A stretch of DNA of 64,000 nt from Nocardia veterana NBRC 100344 (GTDB lineage Bacteria; Actinomycetota; Actinomycetes; Mycobacteriales; Mycobacteriaceae): positions 19,433 to 83,432 of the forward strand of contig NZ_BAGM01000209.1 in the NCBI RefSeq assembly GCF_000308855.1, given 5' to 3'. The notes beneath the pieces were generated by a model, which worked only from the letters and a program-made list of their open reading frames with translations, did not search any database and had not been told where the DNA came from. The first letter of the stretch is position 1. Each line of letters opens with the position of its first letter. The position numbers and the translations under genes were made by a program. This document shows positions 32,892-42,287 of the stretch, piece after piece.

Positions 32892-35800
32892 CTACAACCG
32901 CGCCGATTCACGATCGACATCGGTTCGCGACGCTCCCACATACGCCCGCCACAGCGCCGCGTAGGTACCCTCCGCCCGCAGCAGTTCCTCGTGCGGGCCG
33001 ACCTCGGCCAACCGCCCGCCCACCATCACCGCGACCACATCGGAGTCCGCCGCGGTCGCCAGCCGATGCGCCACCACGATCGTGGTGCGGCCCGCGGTGA
33101 GCACATCGATCGCGGCGCGGACGCGGGCCTCGGTGGCGAGGTCCAGCGAGGCGGTGGCCTCGTCGAGGATGAGGATGTCGGGTTCGACGAGCTGGGCTCG
33201 GGCGAGGGCGAGCAATTGCCGCTGCCCGGAGGACAACAGCCTGCCCTGCGGGCCGATCGGGTGGTGATAGCCGTGGTCGAGCGCGGCGATCATCTCGTGC
33301 GCCCCGACCGCCCGGGCGGCCCATTCGATCTCCGCGGGATCGGCGTCCGGCCTGCCGTAGGCGATGGCCTCGCACACGGTGTCGCCGAACAGGTACGGCT
33401 CCTGCGGCACCACGCCGAGGCGTTTACGGTAGTCCTCCAGCCGGAACTCGCGAATATCGATGCCGTCCACCAGAATTCGTCCGTCGGTCGGGTCGTAGTA
33501 GCGAGCCAGGAGTTTGACCAGCGTGGACTTTCCGGCCCCGGTCTCGCCCACCAGCGCGACCCGCTGCCCGGGTTCGATCCGCAACGTCACGTCGTGCAGG
33601 ACGGCAGCGTCCTCGGGCCGGTACCGGAACCACACATTCCGGACCTCGATCGCACCGTCGACCCGTCGCACCGCTCGCGGCCGCGCCGCCTGCGGGGTGG
33701 CGACCTCCACCGCGAACAGCCGGCCGAGCCGATCGACACCGACCACCGCCTGTTGATAACTGTCGAACACCTGCGAGAGCTGCTGAATCGGCGCGAACAG
33801 CAGATCGATGTAGAGCAGGAACGCGATGAGCGTCCCGGCGCTCAGCGCCGCGCCGCGCACCTGATGCACACCCACGGCGAGGACGGCGGCCGTCGCGACC
33901 ACCGACAGGAATTCGATGAACGGGAAGAACACGGCCATCAGGGTCTGGCTGCGCAGCCGCGCGTCGCGGTACTCCCACGACAGCCGGTCGAACCTGGCCC
34001 GGTTCAGCGCTTCCCGGCGGTAGGCCTGCGTGACCTTGATGTTGTCGACGTTCTCCTGCAGGTAGGCGTTGACCGCGCTGACCTTGTCCCGCGCCTTGTT
34101 GTAGGCGGGCACCGACAGCCGCCGGAACCAGACCGTGGCGGCGAGGAGGATCGGCATGAGCGCCAGCACCACGACGGCCAGCCGCGCGTCGATCACCAGC
34201 AGTGCGATCACCACGCCGCCGATGGTCAGCGAGGAGGTCAGCGCGGTCGACAGGCCGGTCTGCAGGAAGGTGGACAGGCCGTCGACATCGGTGGTCATGC
34301 GGGTCATGATTCGCCCGCCGAGTTCACGTTCGTAGTACTGCAGGCCGAGCCGCTGCAGCTGGGCGAACGTCTTCACCCGCAGGCCGAACAGCAGCCGCTC
34401 CCCGGCCCGCCCGGTGACCCGCACCTGCGCGACACCGATCACCCAGTCGGCCAGCACCACCGCGGCCGCGAGTGCCGCCGCGCCGAGCAGGACGTCCCGC
34501 GCGCCGACCAGAACTCCCCGGTCGATGCCGTAGCGCACCAGCACCGGAATCAGAATCTGCGCGATCGCATCCAGTGCGACCAGACCCAGACCGGCCAGCA
34601 GCGGACCGGCGAACGGACGCAGCAGTCGCCGCAGACCGAACTCGGGATCCGCTGTCCGGGTGAAGATTTCGGGAACCTCGGGTTCGCCGGTCACCGGCGG
34701 CAGTGCGTCGATGAGCGCCTGCACGTCACCGCTGGGCGGCGCGGAGGTCATCATGCCGCCGCCGCGTCCGAAACCGCCCGCCCCGGCCGCATGCTGGGAG
34801 AACGCCCGCGCCATCTGCTCCAGGGTCCGGCTCTCGTCGCCGTGCTCGGCGGGTTCGGCCCACAGGATCTCGGTCGGCACGGCATCGGTCGTCGTGCGCA
34901 GTGCCGCGCCGATTTCCGCCACGTCCGGCGGTGTGAACAGCGTCGCGAACAGGGCGCCGGATTCCTGGAGCTCGGCCAGGGTGCCCGATTCGGCGACCCG
35001 GCCACCGTCCAGGATCACCACCCGATCGGCCAGGGCGAGTGTCGAAACCCGGTGCGCCACAACTACCGTGGTGCGACGCCGCACCTCGGCGGCGATGCGT
35101 TCGAAGATGGTCTGCTCGACCTTCGCATCGATCGCCGAGGTCGCATCGTCGAGCACCAGGACGGGGGCGTCGGTGATCAGCGCGCGCGCCAGCGCGAGCC
35201 GCTGCCGCTGGCCACCCGAAAGCCGTTGTCCTCGTTCGCCGATCCGGGTGTGCAACTGGTCGGGCAGCCGCCGGACGAACTCGTCGGCCGCCGCCAGGTA
35301 CAGCGCGTGCCAGACCTGATCGTCGGTGGCATCCGGACGGCCGTAGGCCACGTTCGCCCGAATCGTGTCGGCCATCAGGTGGGTGTCCTCGAAGACGATG
35401 GCCACCCGGCCGCGGATATCCGGCAACTCGCGCACATCCGCGCCGTCGAGCCGCACCACACCGGCATCCGGATCGATCAGCCGTGGCAGCAGCGCGGTCA
35501 GAGTCGACTTACCGGAACCGGCACCGCCCGCCAACGCCACCGTCGTTCCGGCCGGGATGGTCAGGTCCAGACGGTCGAGAACCGCGGTGTCACCGATCCG
35601 CACGCTCACCTCGGCCAGGTCGATCCGCGGCGGCGCGGCGGCCGCGGTGAGCGGGGCGAGCGCACCTGCCTGCCGGCCCGGGCTCGCCTCGATGACCTCG
35701 CGCACCCGATCCAGCGACGCCTTCCCCTGCTGGCTCACCGTGAGCAGTGTCGAGAACTGCCGCACGGGACTCACGAACGACCCCAGATACGTCATGAACG

Positions 35801-36647
35801 CGAGAAACGTTCCGAGACTGATGTTCCGATGAAGAGCGAGCAGACCACCCACCACCAGAATGAACACCTGTCCCAGCGCCGGCAGGGCGGCCATCGCCGG
35901 GGTGAACCGGCTGGTGATCCGTACCACGCGCAGCCGTGACCGGAACAGGTCGCGGGCGCGCCGCTCCAGCTCTCCCGTCTCCCGGCGCTCCTGCCCGAAC
36001 CCCTTGACCACGCGCACCCCGGCGACGGCCGACTCCACCCGCATCGCCACCTCCGCCGCCTGGGCCTGTGCGTCCCAATTGGCGGGGAACAGTTCTCGCT
36101 GCGAGCGCCGGGTGACGAACCACAGTGCCGGCAGCAGCACGAGCGCGATGGCCGCCAGCGGCAGCGACATCGTCGCCATCAGGACCAGCGCCGTCACCAG
36201 CAGCGCCGCATTGCCGGTGACGATCGGAACCAGTTGCAGGAACATCTGGATCAACGTGATGTCGCTGATCGCGCGGCTCACCACTTGCCCGGTGGACACC
36301 GCCATCTGTTCGCGGCCGGGCATCCGCACCAGCGCGGCGAACAGATCCGACCGCAGATCGAACTGGACGCCCAGCGACAGCGTGGACGAGCACACCCTGC
36401 GCAGCATCGACAACCCGAAGCGGAGCACACCGATGACGATCAGGACGGTGACGGCGGCGGCCGGCGGTACCCGGGAATCGCCGAGCGTATCGACGACATG
36501 GCGCACCACCAGCGGGAGCGCCGCGGTCAGCGCGGCACTACCGAGGGCGCCGACGGTCGCACCCGCGACGGCGCGCGGATGCGACAGACATCGATGCAGC
36601 AGATACCGCACCCACCCCTGATCGGCAGCCGAATACGTCCGGCTCAC
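32892..36647 (-). CDS. Fused double ABC exporter (TMD-NBD-TMD-NBD), Rv0194-like, 1251 aa
   Basis: Two complete ABC-B half-transporters on one chain. First half: six-helix TMD, Walker A GGAGSGKST, signature LSGGQRQRL, Walker B VLVLDDATSAID. Then an 80-residue linker with a Gly-rich GAGGFGRGGGMM stretch. Second half: Walker A GETGAGKST, signature LSSGQRQLL, Walker B ILILDEATASLD. In the first NBD the residue after Walker B is Asp rather than Glu, so one ATP site is probably weak, as in asymmetric exporters. M. tuberculosis Rv0194 (a multidrug efflux pump) has this layout. GTG 36647 overlaps the LLM stop by 4 bp, so it belongs to the organosulfur operon. Confidence 0.92.
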   Translation of the reverse strand: MSRTYSAADQGWVRYLLHRCLSHPRAVAGATVGALGSAALTAALPLVVRHVVDTLGDSRVPPAAAVTVLIVIGVLRFGLSMLRRVCSSTLSLGVQFDLRSDLFAALVRMPGREQMAVSTGQVVSRAISDITLIQMFLQLVPIVTGNAALLVTALVLMATMSLPLAAIALVLLPALWFVTRRSQRELFPANWDAQAQAAEVAMRVESAVAGVRVVKGFGQERRETGELERRARDLFRSRLRVVRITSRFTPAMAALPALGQVFILVVGGLLALHRNISLGTFLAFMTYLGSFVSPVRQFSTLLTVSQQGKASLDRVREVIEASPGRQAGALAPLTAAAAPPRIDLAEVSVRIGDTAVLDRLDLTIPAGTTVALAGGAGSGKSTLTALLPRLIDPDAGVVRLDGADVRELPDIRGRVAIVFEDTHLMADTIRANVAYGRPDATDDQVWHALYLAAADEFVRRLPDQLHTRIGERGQRLSGGQRQRLALARALITDAPVLVLDDATSAIDAKVEQTIFERIAAEVRRRTTVVVAHRVSTLALADRVVILDGGRVAESGTLAELQESGALFATLFTPPDVAEIGAALRTTTDAVPTEILWAEPAEHGDESRTLEQMARAFSQHAAGAGGFGRGGGMMTSAPPSGDVQALIDALPPVTGEPEVPEIFTRTADPEFGLRRLLRPFAGPLLAGLGLVALDAIAQILIPVLVRYGIDRGVLVGARDVLLGAAALAAAVVLADWVIGVAQVRVTGRAGERLLFGLRVKTFAQLQRLGLQYYERELGGRIMTRMTTDVDGLSTFLQTGLSTALTSSLTIGGVVIALLVIDARLAVVVLALMPILLAATVWFRRLSVPAYNKARDKVSAVNAYLQENVDNIKVTQAYRREALNRARFDRLSWEYRDARLRSQTLMAVFFPFIEFLSVVATAAVLAVGVHQVRGAALSAGTLIAFLLYIDLLFAPIQQLSQVFDSYQQAVVGVDRLGRLFAVEVATPQAARPRAVRRVDGAIEVRNVWFRYRPEDAAVLHDVTLRIEPGQRVALVGETGAGKSTLVKLLARYYDPTDGRILVDGIDIREFRLEDYRKRLGVVPQEPYLFGDTVCEAIAYGRPDADPAEIEWAARAVGAHEMIAALDHGYHHPIGPQGRLLSSGQRQLLALARAQLVEPDILILDEATASLDLATEARVRAAIDVLTAGRTTIVVAHRLATAADSDVVAVMVGGRLAEVGPHEELLRAEGTYAALWRAYVGASRTDVDRESARL

Positions 36648-37987
36648 CGGGCGATCGCCGCATCGGCGGCCACGGTGAACCGGTTCTCCGGACGCGCGAG
36701 TCCGTAGTGCCCGCGCAAGGTGGTCGCCTCGTATTCGGTGCGGAACAGGCCGCGCTCCTGCAGAATCGGCACCACCTCGTCCACGAACCGCTCCAGCCCC
36801 GAGGGCAGCGCGGCCGGCATCACGTTGAAGCCGTCGGCGGCGCCGTCGGTGAACCATTCCTGGATGGTGTCGGCGACCTGTTCCGCGGTGCCCGCGAAGG
36901 TCCGATGCCCGCGCCCACCACCGAGGCGCGCGATCAGCTGGCGCACCGTGAGTCGTTCCCGGCGAGCGAGATTGACGATCAAGGTGAACCGGCTCTTCGC
37001 ACCCTGGATCTCGTCCTCGCTCGGCAGATCGGCGGGCAGCTCGCTGTCCAGATCCAGCGCCTCCACCGGCAGCTTGAACCGTTCGGCGAGAGTCCGCCGC
37101 TGGTATTCCGGCTGGATGAGGTGGGTCAGTTCGTCGTCGAGTTCGCGTGCGTGCGCCTCGGTGTCGCCGATCACCGGGACGATACCCGGCAGGATCTTGA
37201 CGGTGCCGGGGTCGCGGCCGAGCCGGCGAGCCCGGTCCTTCAGATCCGCGTAGAACTGCTGACCGTCCTCGAGGGTCTGCTGTGCGGTGAAGACCGCCTC
37301 GGCGTAGCGGGCGGCGAACCCCTTCCCGTCCTCGGACGAACCCGCCTGCACCAGAACGGGATAGGCCTGTGGCGACCGCGGCACATTGAGCGGTCCCGCC
37401 ACCCGGAAGAACTCGCCGATGTGGTTGATCTCGCGCACCTTGTCGGGGTCGGAGTGGATGCCGAGTTCCTTGTCGCCGATGAAGGCGTCGTCGTCCCAGC
37501 TGTCCCAGAGTTTGGTCGCCACGTCGACGAATTCGGCGGCCTTCTCGTAGCGCAGCCGGTGATCGGGAACGTCGTCGAGGCCGAAGTTGCGGGCGGCGTC
37601 GGCCCCGGCGGTGGTGACGATATTCCAGCCCACCCGGCCGCCGGACACCCAGTCCACCGAGGCGAATCGCCGGGCCAGATTGTAGGGATCGTTGTAGCTG
37701 GTCGACGCGGTGGCGATGAGGCCGATGCGGCTGGTGCGCAGCGCGATCGCGGTCAGCAGAATCGTCGGCTCCAGCTTGCCGACCGGCCGGCGGCCCGGAT
37801 CTCCTTGCAGCACCGGCGAATCGGCGAAGAAGATCGAGTCGAACAGACCCCGTTCGGCGGTTTGCGCCAGCCGGATGTAATGCTCGATATCCAGGTGCGC
37901 CAAAGGATTCGACTCGGGTAGCCGCCACGACGCCTCGTGGTGGCCGGTCGACATCAGGAATGCGTTCAAGTGCAGGGTTCTGCTCAT
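36644..37987 (-). CDS. LLM-class FMNH2-dependent monooxygenase (NtaA/SnaA/DszA family)
   Basis: 447 residues. Flavin-dependent barrel with family motifs: LAHLDIEHYIRLAQTAERGLFDSIFFADSP, RTSRIGLIATASTSYNDPYNLARRFASVDWVSGGRVGWNIVTT, PVLVQAGSSEDGKGFAARYAEAVFT. Members oxygenate sulfones, sulfonates or nitrilotriacetate using FMNH2 from a partner reductase, which is not seen here. Next to Ssu-type transport genes, a C-S bond cleaving role is likely. Confidence 0.92.
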   Translation of the reverse strand: MSRTLHLNAFLMSTGHHEASWRLPESNPLAHLDIEHYIRLAQTAERGLFDSIFFADSPVLQGDPGRRPVGKLEPTILLTAIALRTSRIGLIATASTSYNDPYNLARRFASVDWVSGGRVGWNIVTTAGADAARNFGLDDVPDHRLRYEKAAEFVDVATKLWDSWDDDAFIGDKELGIHSDPDKVREINHIGEFFRVAGPLNVPRSPQAYPVLVQAGSSEDGKGFAARYAEAVFTAQQTLEDGQQFYADLKDRARRLGRDPGTVKILPGIVPVIGDTEAHARELDDELTHLIQPEYQRRTLAERFKLPVEALDLDSELPADLPSEDEIQGAKSRFTLIVNLARRERLTVRQLIARLGGGRGHRTFAGTAEQVADTIQEWFTDGAADGFNVMPAALPSGLERFVDEVVPILQERGLFRTEYEATTLRGHYGLARPENRFTVAADAAIAR

Positions 37988-38026
37988 CGGGTGACGAAAT
38001 TCTTTCCGGTAGTGAATGTCCGGCGC

Positions 38027-38767
38027 TCAGGCCGCGATCGGATCGGCGCCCAGCGCGCTCAGCAGCGAGCGGCGGATCTGCTGGAACTGTGGTTGCGCCG
38101 GGTCACGCGGGCCGTCGATGTCGATAGGGATATCGATATCGATGCGGCCGCGGTCGAGAATCAGCACCCGCTGCGCGAGGGTGATGGCCTCGTCGACGTC
38201 GTGGGTAACCAACAGCACAGTCGGGCGATGAGCCGCGACGAGGCGGCGCAGCAGGACGTGCATGCGGATGCGGGTCAGCGCGTCCAGGGCGCCGAAGGGT
38301 TCGTCGGCCAGCAGCAGTTCCGGCTCGCCCACCAGGGCTCGGGCCAGCGCGGCACGCTGTTGCTCGCCGCCGGACAGCTCTCCGGGCCACGCCTTTTCGC
38401 GGCCGGCCAGGCCGACCTCGCCGAGCAACGCGGAGGCCGCGGCCCGGCGGGAGCGGGGCTGACCGTAGAGAACGTTGGGCAGTACCCGTTTCCAGGGCAG
38501 CAGCCGGGAATCCTGGAACACCATGGACGTCCGCTCCGGCACGCGCAACAGGCCCTCGCCGGCCACGCCGTGGTCGATGCCGGCCAGCGCTCGCAGTAGC
38601 GTGGACTTGCCGGATCCGCTCTTGCCGAGCAGCGCCACGAACTGGCCCTCGGGAATGGTCAGATCGAGGTTGTCGAGTACGGCTCGGCCGCCGAATCTGC
38701 GGGTCAGCCCGTCCAGTTGCACACCCGCCCCGGGGTCGGGGGTCAGTCCGCCAGAGTTTGCCGCCAC
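38027..38767 (-). CDS. ABC transporter ATP-binding protein, SsuB/TauB type
   Basis: 246 residues from GTG 38767 (AAAGG 7 nt upstream). Walker A GKSGSGKST, signature LSGGEQQRAALARAL, Walker B LLLADEPFGALD, H-loop VTHDVDEA. Powers the importer formed with the permease and binding protein encoded upstream; overlaps the permease gene by 25 bp. Nitrate/sulfonate/taurine family. Confidence 0.93.
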   Translation of the reverse strand: MAANSGGLTPDPGAGVQLDGLTRRFGGRAVLDNLDLTIPEGQFVALLGKSGSGKSTLLRALAGIDHGVAGEGLLRVPERTSMVFQDSRLLPWKRVLPNVLYGQPRSRRAAASALLGEVGLAGREKAWPGELSGGEQQRAALARALVGEPELLLADEPFGALDALTRIRMHVLLRRLVAAHRPTVLLVTHDVDEAITLAQRVLILDRGRIDIDIPIDIDGPRDPAQPQFQQIRRSLLSALGADPIAA

Positions 38768-39597
38768 GACAGCACCTTTCGCTCCAGGATCCGGATGCCG
38801 GAATCGCATGCCAGGCCGAAAATTCCGTAGACGGCGAGCGCGACGAGGATGACGTCGGCCTGGCCGTAGTTCTGGGCGTCCTGCATCATCTTTCCCAGAC
38901 CGTCGGTCGCGTTGACCGACTCGACCACCACCAGCACCAGCCACGACGTATTCACCGCGAGCCGCAATCCGAGGAAGAAGCCCGGCAGCGATCCGGGAAT
39001 CACCACCTGCCGGATGAAGTCGAAGCGGGAAACGCCCTGGATCTCCGACAATTCGACGAGCCGCCGGTCGATACCGGTCAGTGCGGAATGGGTGGGCACG
39101 TAGAGGGTGACCGCGGCCGCGAGCATGATCAGCACGATCTTGAAACCGTTGCCGATACCGAGCCAGAGAATCATCAGCGGCACCAGGCCCAAAGTGGGAA
39201 TCGAGCGTTTGAGCTGAACCACGCCGTCCACCAGCGAGTCTCCGACCCGGGACAGGCCGGCGATCAGCGCGAGGGCGGTGCCGATCAGGATCCCCAGGAA
39301 GACCCCGGTGGCCACCCGCTGCATGGACACCGCGATAGTGGTGAGCAGGTGCCCCTCGGTGAGCAGGTCCCACCCGGTCCACACCACCGTCCACGGCGCG
39401 GACAATTTGCGCGGATCCAGGAGTCCTAGATACGCCCCCGCCGACCAGGCGGCGAGGAGCAGCACCACACCGAGTAGCCGTGCGAACGGGATCTGCCGGC
39501 GCAGGCCGAGGCGGCGGCGCGCGGGCCGGGCGGTGAAGCCCGCCGCGACGGCGGGACGCGCGCCGAGCGCGGGAAGATGTGCGGAGACGACGGTCAT
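38743..39597 (-). CDS. ABC transporter permease, SsuC/TauC type
   Basis: 284 residues, about six membrane helices; the EAA-like cytoplasmic loop is DFIRQVVIPGSLPGFFLGLRLAVNTSWLVLVVVE. ATG 39597 chosen; the next gene upstream (binding protein) ends 5 bp before. Forms the channel for import of a sulfonate-like substrate. Confidence 0.92.
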   Translation of the reverse strand: MTVVSAHLPALGARPAVAAGFTARPARRRLGLRRQIPFARLLGVVLLLAAWSAGAYLGLLDPRKLSAPWTVVWTGWDLLTEGHLLTTIAVSMQRVATGVFLGILIGTALALIAGLSRVGDSLVDGVVQLKRSIPTLGLVPLMILWLGIGNGFKIVLIMLAAAVTLYVPTHSALTGIDRRLVELSEIQGVSRFDFIRQVVIPGSLPGFFLGLRLAVNTSWLVLVVVESVNATDGLGKMMQDAQNYGQADVILVALAVYGIFGLACDSGIRILERKVLSWRQTLAD

Positions 39598-39601
39598 CGG
39601 G

Positions 39602-40687
39602 TCACCCCTGTGCCTTGGTGCGATATTGCGGGGCCACCGCGTCGGCGGCGATTTTCTCGAATCGCCGATCGAACACCTGGTGGGCGTCGAAGGACTTCCC
39701 GAAGGCACCCGAGGAGGTGATCAAGTCGATCGTCTGCTGTTCCCAGTCGATCGACTTGTCCCAGTTATCCGGAAAATACGGCCGTTCGGTCGTGGCCATG
39801 ATGCGGCGGCCGTCGGCCTCGCTCACGCCCTGATTCTTGACGTAGTAGTCGGCGATCCACCGGTCCTGGTTCTCCCATTCCCAGACCTTCGCGCGCGCCC
39901 AGAATTTGACGAATTCCGTGACGGCCGCGAGCTTTGCGTCGTCGGCCAGCACCGAGGTCGGCGCCCAGAGCACGCTCAACGCGTCGACCGCGTCGGATGG
40001 CACCGTGCCGGCGCCCTCGGATCGATATTGCGCGAGGTATTTCGTCAGCGACGGTTCGGCCAGCGGCGCCACATCGACCTGTTTGCCCTGCAGCGCGGTG
40101 AGGAATTGCGGGCTGTTGAGCTGAACGAGGGTGACGTCGGAGGTGCTGAGCCCGGCCTGCTGCAGGGTCCGCAGCACCACACCGCCCTGGGCTTGGCCGG
40201 GCGAGAAGGCGATCTTCTTACCCCGCAGGTCCTGCAGGCTGTGGATGGTGCTGCCCGGCGCGGTGGCGAGGCCGTAGTTGGGGGTGTTGCGCCAGAGCAC
40301 GGCGACGATGCGCGTGTCGAGGCCCTGCGCATGTGCCTGGATGGACGGGATGCCGGCGTTACTGGCCAACTCCACCGCGCCGCCCTTGAAAGCCTGGATC
40401 ACATCCGGGCCGGCGGAGACGTTCGGCCAATCGGGCACGGTGAAGGGCAACTTATCGATCTGACCGCTACTGGTCAGAGCAACCTTCATATCGGTCGCCG
40501 AGATCTTCAGCGAGGTCCCCGGCGGCACGCTGGTCGGTAGCGGTTTGCTGAAGTCGGCGGACCCTCCGGAGGCCGCACAGGCCGACGATGCACAGGCGGC
40601 GACCAGCACCACGAACGACGCCGCGCCGACCCTGCGGGTGAGGCGCATCCTACGCGTGGACGGTCGCGCTTCGAGCAGCTTTCTCAT
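39602..40687 (-). CDS. ABC transporter substrate-binding lipoprotein, SsuA/TauA type
   Basis: 361 residues. A basic N-terminus, hydrophobic stretch and lipobox (FVVLVAAC) mark it as a lipoprotein anchored outside the membrane. The body has NMT1/SsuA features: VIQAFKGGAVELASNAGIPSIQA, HSLQDLRGKKIAFSPGQAQGGVVLRTLQQAGL. It should deliver an organosulfonate or sulfone. ATG 40687 has a weak ribosome site; ATG 40648 would still give a signal sequence. Confidence 0.9.
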   Translation of the reverse strand: MRKLLEARPSTRRMRLTRRVGAASFVVLVAACASSACAASGGSADFSKPLPTSVPPGTSLKISATDMKVALTSSGQIDKLPFTVPDWPNVSAGPDVIQAFKGGAVELASNAGIPSIQAHAQGLDTRIVAVLWRNTPNYGLATAPGSTIHSLQDLRGKKIAFSPGQAQGGVVLRTLQQAGLSTSDVTLVQLNSPQFLTALQGKQVDVAPLAEPSLTKYLAQYRSEGAGTVPSDAVDALSVLWAPTSVLADDAKLAAVTEFVKFWARAKVWEWENQDRWIADYYVKNQGVSEADGRRIMATTERPYFPDNWDKSIDWEQQTIDLITSSGAFGKSFDAHQVFDRRFEKIAADAVAPQYRTKAQG

Positions 40688-40740
40688 CCATCGATGGTCG
40701 CGAATTCCGTTGCGGCCCACAATATTCGGTCCACTTAAAA

Positions 40741-41952
40741 TTACCGAGACTCGAACTGCGGTGACTCGAAGCGCGGCACGGGCTCCTCCTTCCGGTGGGT
40801 GCCGAAGCCCTCCGCCGCGACGGCGAGCGGATCGGCGTAGAGCCGATGCAGCAACACCGCCGCGGCGGCGGTCTCCAGCGAGCGGTTGGGGAACGACGTG
40901 CCGATGATGCGGTGCCGGGCGGAACGCACCTGCGCTCGCGCGGCGATCGCGTCGAAGTAGGTGGCGCGCACCGCTGGCAGGCCGGTGAAGGCCCGGTCGG
41001 TGATGATCAGCGTCTCCGGATTGAGCACGTCGAGCAGCGCGGCGGCCACGGCGGCGAGTCCGCGCGCCCGATCCTCGAACAGGGCATGGGCTCGCGGATC
41101 GGTTTCGGCGGCGGCGATGAGCGCCGGAATCGTGGGCTCCGCGACAAGTCCCAAACCGGCCGCGCGCCGTTCGAGCGAGCGATCGGAATAGGTGTCGAGC
41201 GGGCCCGGGCCACCCGGGCCCAAGTCGGACGGCACGAGCGTGGCCAGCGAGCCGGCCGAGGAACCGGGGCCGTAGTGGACGCGCCCGTCGACGGCGAAGG
41301 CCGCATCGATCACATTGCCGACGAACAGCACGGCGGCCGAGGCGTCGAAATCGAGAGCGCCGAACAGTTGTTCCGCGTGCACCATCGCGCGGGCGTGGCT
41401 GTCGAGTTCCACCGGCAGGCCGGTGAGCTGCACCAGCACGTCGCGGACGAGCGTGTCCTCCAGGCGCAGCAGCGGATGCGACAGCACCACGCCGGCTTCC
41501 GGGTCGACCCAGCCGCCGGTGGCGACCCCGGCCCCGAACAGGCGGGTATCGTCCGGAAGGTCGCGGCGCAGCGCGGCGAGTACGGCGGCCGCGTCGGCGA
41601 CCAGATCCGCCCCCTCGAGGGTCCGGTGCGGAATCAGCGCACTCGAGACGATCGTGCCGGCGATGTCGACCACCGCCACCCGGGTCTGGGTGGCCGCGAA
41701 ATGGATGGCCGCCACCGCATTCCGGCGATCGAGCTCGAGCGGCGAATGCGGCCGGCCCACCCGCTGCGAGCGGTCCACCGGCGGCGCTTCGCGCAGCAGT
41801 CCTGCCTCGAGCAGTGCCCGGGTCTGACTCGTCACCGTCGCCGGTGACAGCCCCGCGTGGGCGGCGACCACCGAGCGCGACGCGCCACCCAATGCCAGGA
41901 TCGCGCGAAGTACCGCGCCCGCGGCCGTCGGCCACCCTCTCGCCGGTCTCAT
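40741..41952 (-). CDS. ROK-family transcriptional regulator
   Basis: 403 residues. An N-terminal winged HTH (LRAILALGGASRSVVAAHAGLSPATVTSQTRALLEAGLLRE) precedes a ROK kinase-like domain (AVDIAG-type strand VAVVDIAGTIVSS, then GAGVATGGWVDPEAGVV). The zinc-binding CGxxGC motif and the catalytic Asp context of ROK sugar kinases are not apparent, so it is a regulator not an enzyme. It is first in a run of same-strand organosulfur genes and divergent from the TauD-type dioxygenase, so it may control both. Confidence 0.85.
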   Translation of the reverse strand: MRPARGWPTAAGAVLRAILALGGASRSVVAAHAGLSPATVTSQTRALLEAGLLREAPPVDRSQRVGRPHSPLELDRRNAVAAIHFAATQTRVAVVDIAGTIVSSALIPHRTLEGADLVADAAAVLAALRRDLPDDTRLFGAGVATGGWVDPEAGVVLSHPLLRLEDTLVRDVLVQLTGLPVELDSHARAMVHAEQLFGALDFDASAAVLFVGNVIDAAFAVDGRVHYGPGSSAGSLATLVPSDLGPGGPGPLDTYSDRSLERRAAGLGLVAEPTIPALIAAAETDPRAHALFEDRARGLAAVAAALLDVLNPETLIITDRAFTGLPAVRATYFDAIAARAQVRSARHRIIGTSFPNRSLETAAAAVLLHRLYADPLAVAAEGFGTHRKEEPVPRFESPQFESR

Positions 41953-42287
41953 AGGCCTCGGTCCCGTCTGGTTCCCATACGTCTGTGGCCGACCCTACGA
42001 GACCGGGCGACGTTCGGCACCGTTCCGCATCAGCATGATCCGAACTCGGGCAAATCGGCCCTGCGGCACGCCGGGGTGCCATTGTATAACCGCTCGGAAT
42101 TTCTTTGCCGGGAAAAATAAATAACGCGCATATTTGAAATCACGGCGACGGCAACAAGTGCGGCGGAAGAGGTTCCGAAATTATCATCGGAACCGTCGTG
42201 GGTCGGAAAGAATTGTGCCCCACGGTATCTCACGCACCAATGGCGACTCTCGGCCCGGTGCATTCGAATGCGATGGAGTGTAGTGAA
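41953..42287. other. AT-richer divergent promoter region between ROK regulator and TauD gene
   Basis: A 335-bp gap with the lowest GC in the window around 42080-42190 (runs such as GGAAAAATAAATAACG and GAAATTATCATCGG). It carries an inverted repeat GGTTCCGA (42171-42178) and TCGGAACC (42187-42194) about 95 bp before the TauD start. A longer TauD frame to 42198 is not believed. No gene seen. Confidence 0.6.
42171..42194. promoter_or_regulatory. Inverted repeat GGTTCCGA-n8-TCGGAACC, probable operator
   Basis: Perfect 8-bp arms around AATTATCA, in the AT-rich promoter of the TauD-type gene. Candidate site for the ROK regulator. The GGAACC half-site is also the core of the palindromes at 32148-32190. 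Confidence 0.55.

Noticed and set aside
32991..35939. A 982-codon plus-strand frame opposite the ABC exporter
   Set aside because: Low-complexity His/Arg/Gln composition without any domain; a GC-driven antisense shadow.
32892..37928. One very long reverse frame of 1678 codons
   Set aside because: Only the part from GTG 36647 is the ABC exporter; upstream of that the frame is the wrong-phase shadow of the LLM monooxygenase.
39602..42082. An 826-codon reverse frame joining the binding protein to the ROK region
   Set aside because: The ROK regulator lies in another phase with a clear HTH; the binding protein starts at 40687 with a lipoprotein signal.
42198..42287. A longer N-terminus for the TauD-type protein
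   Set aside because: It would begin just after the operator-like repeat, has no ribosome site and adds residues absent from the family.
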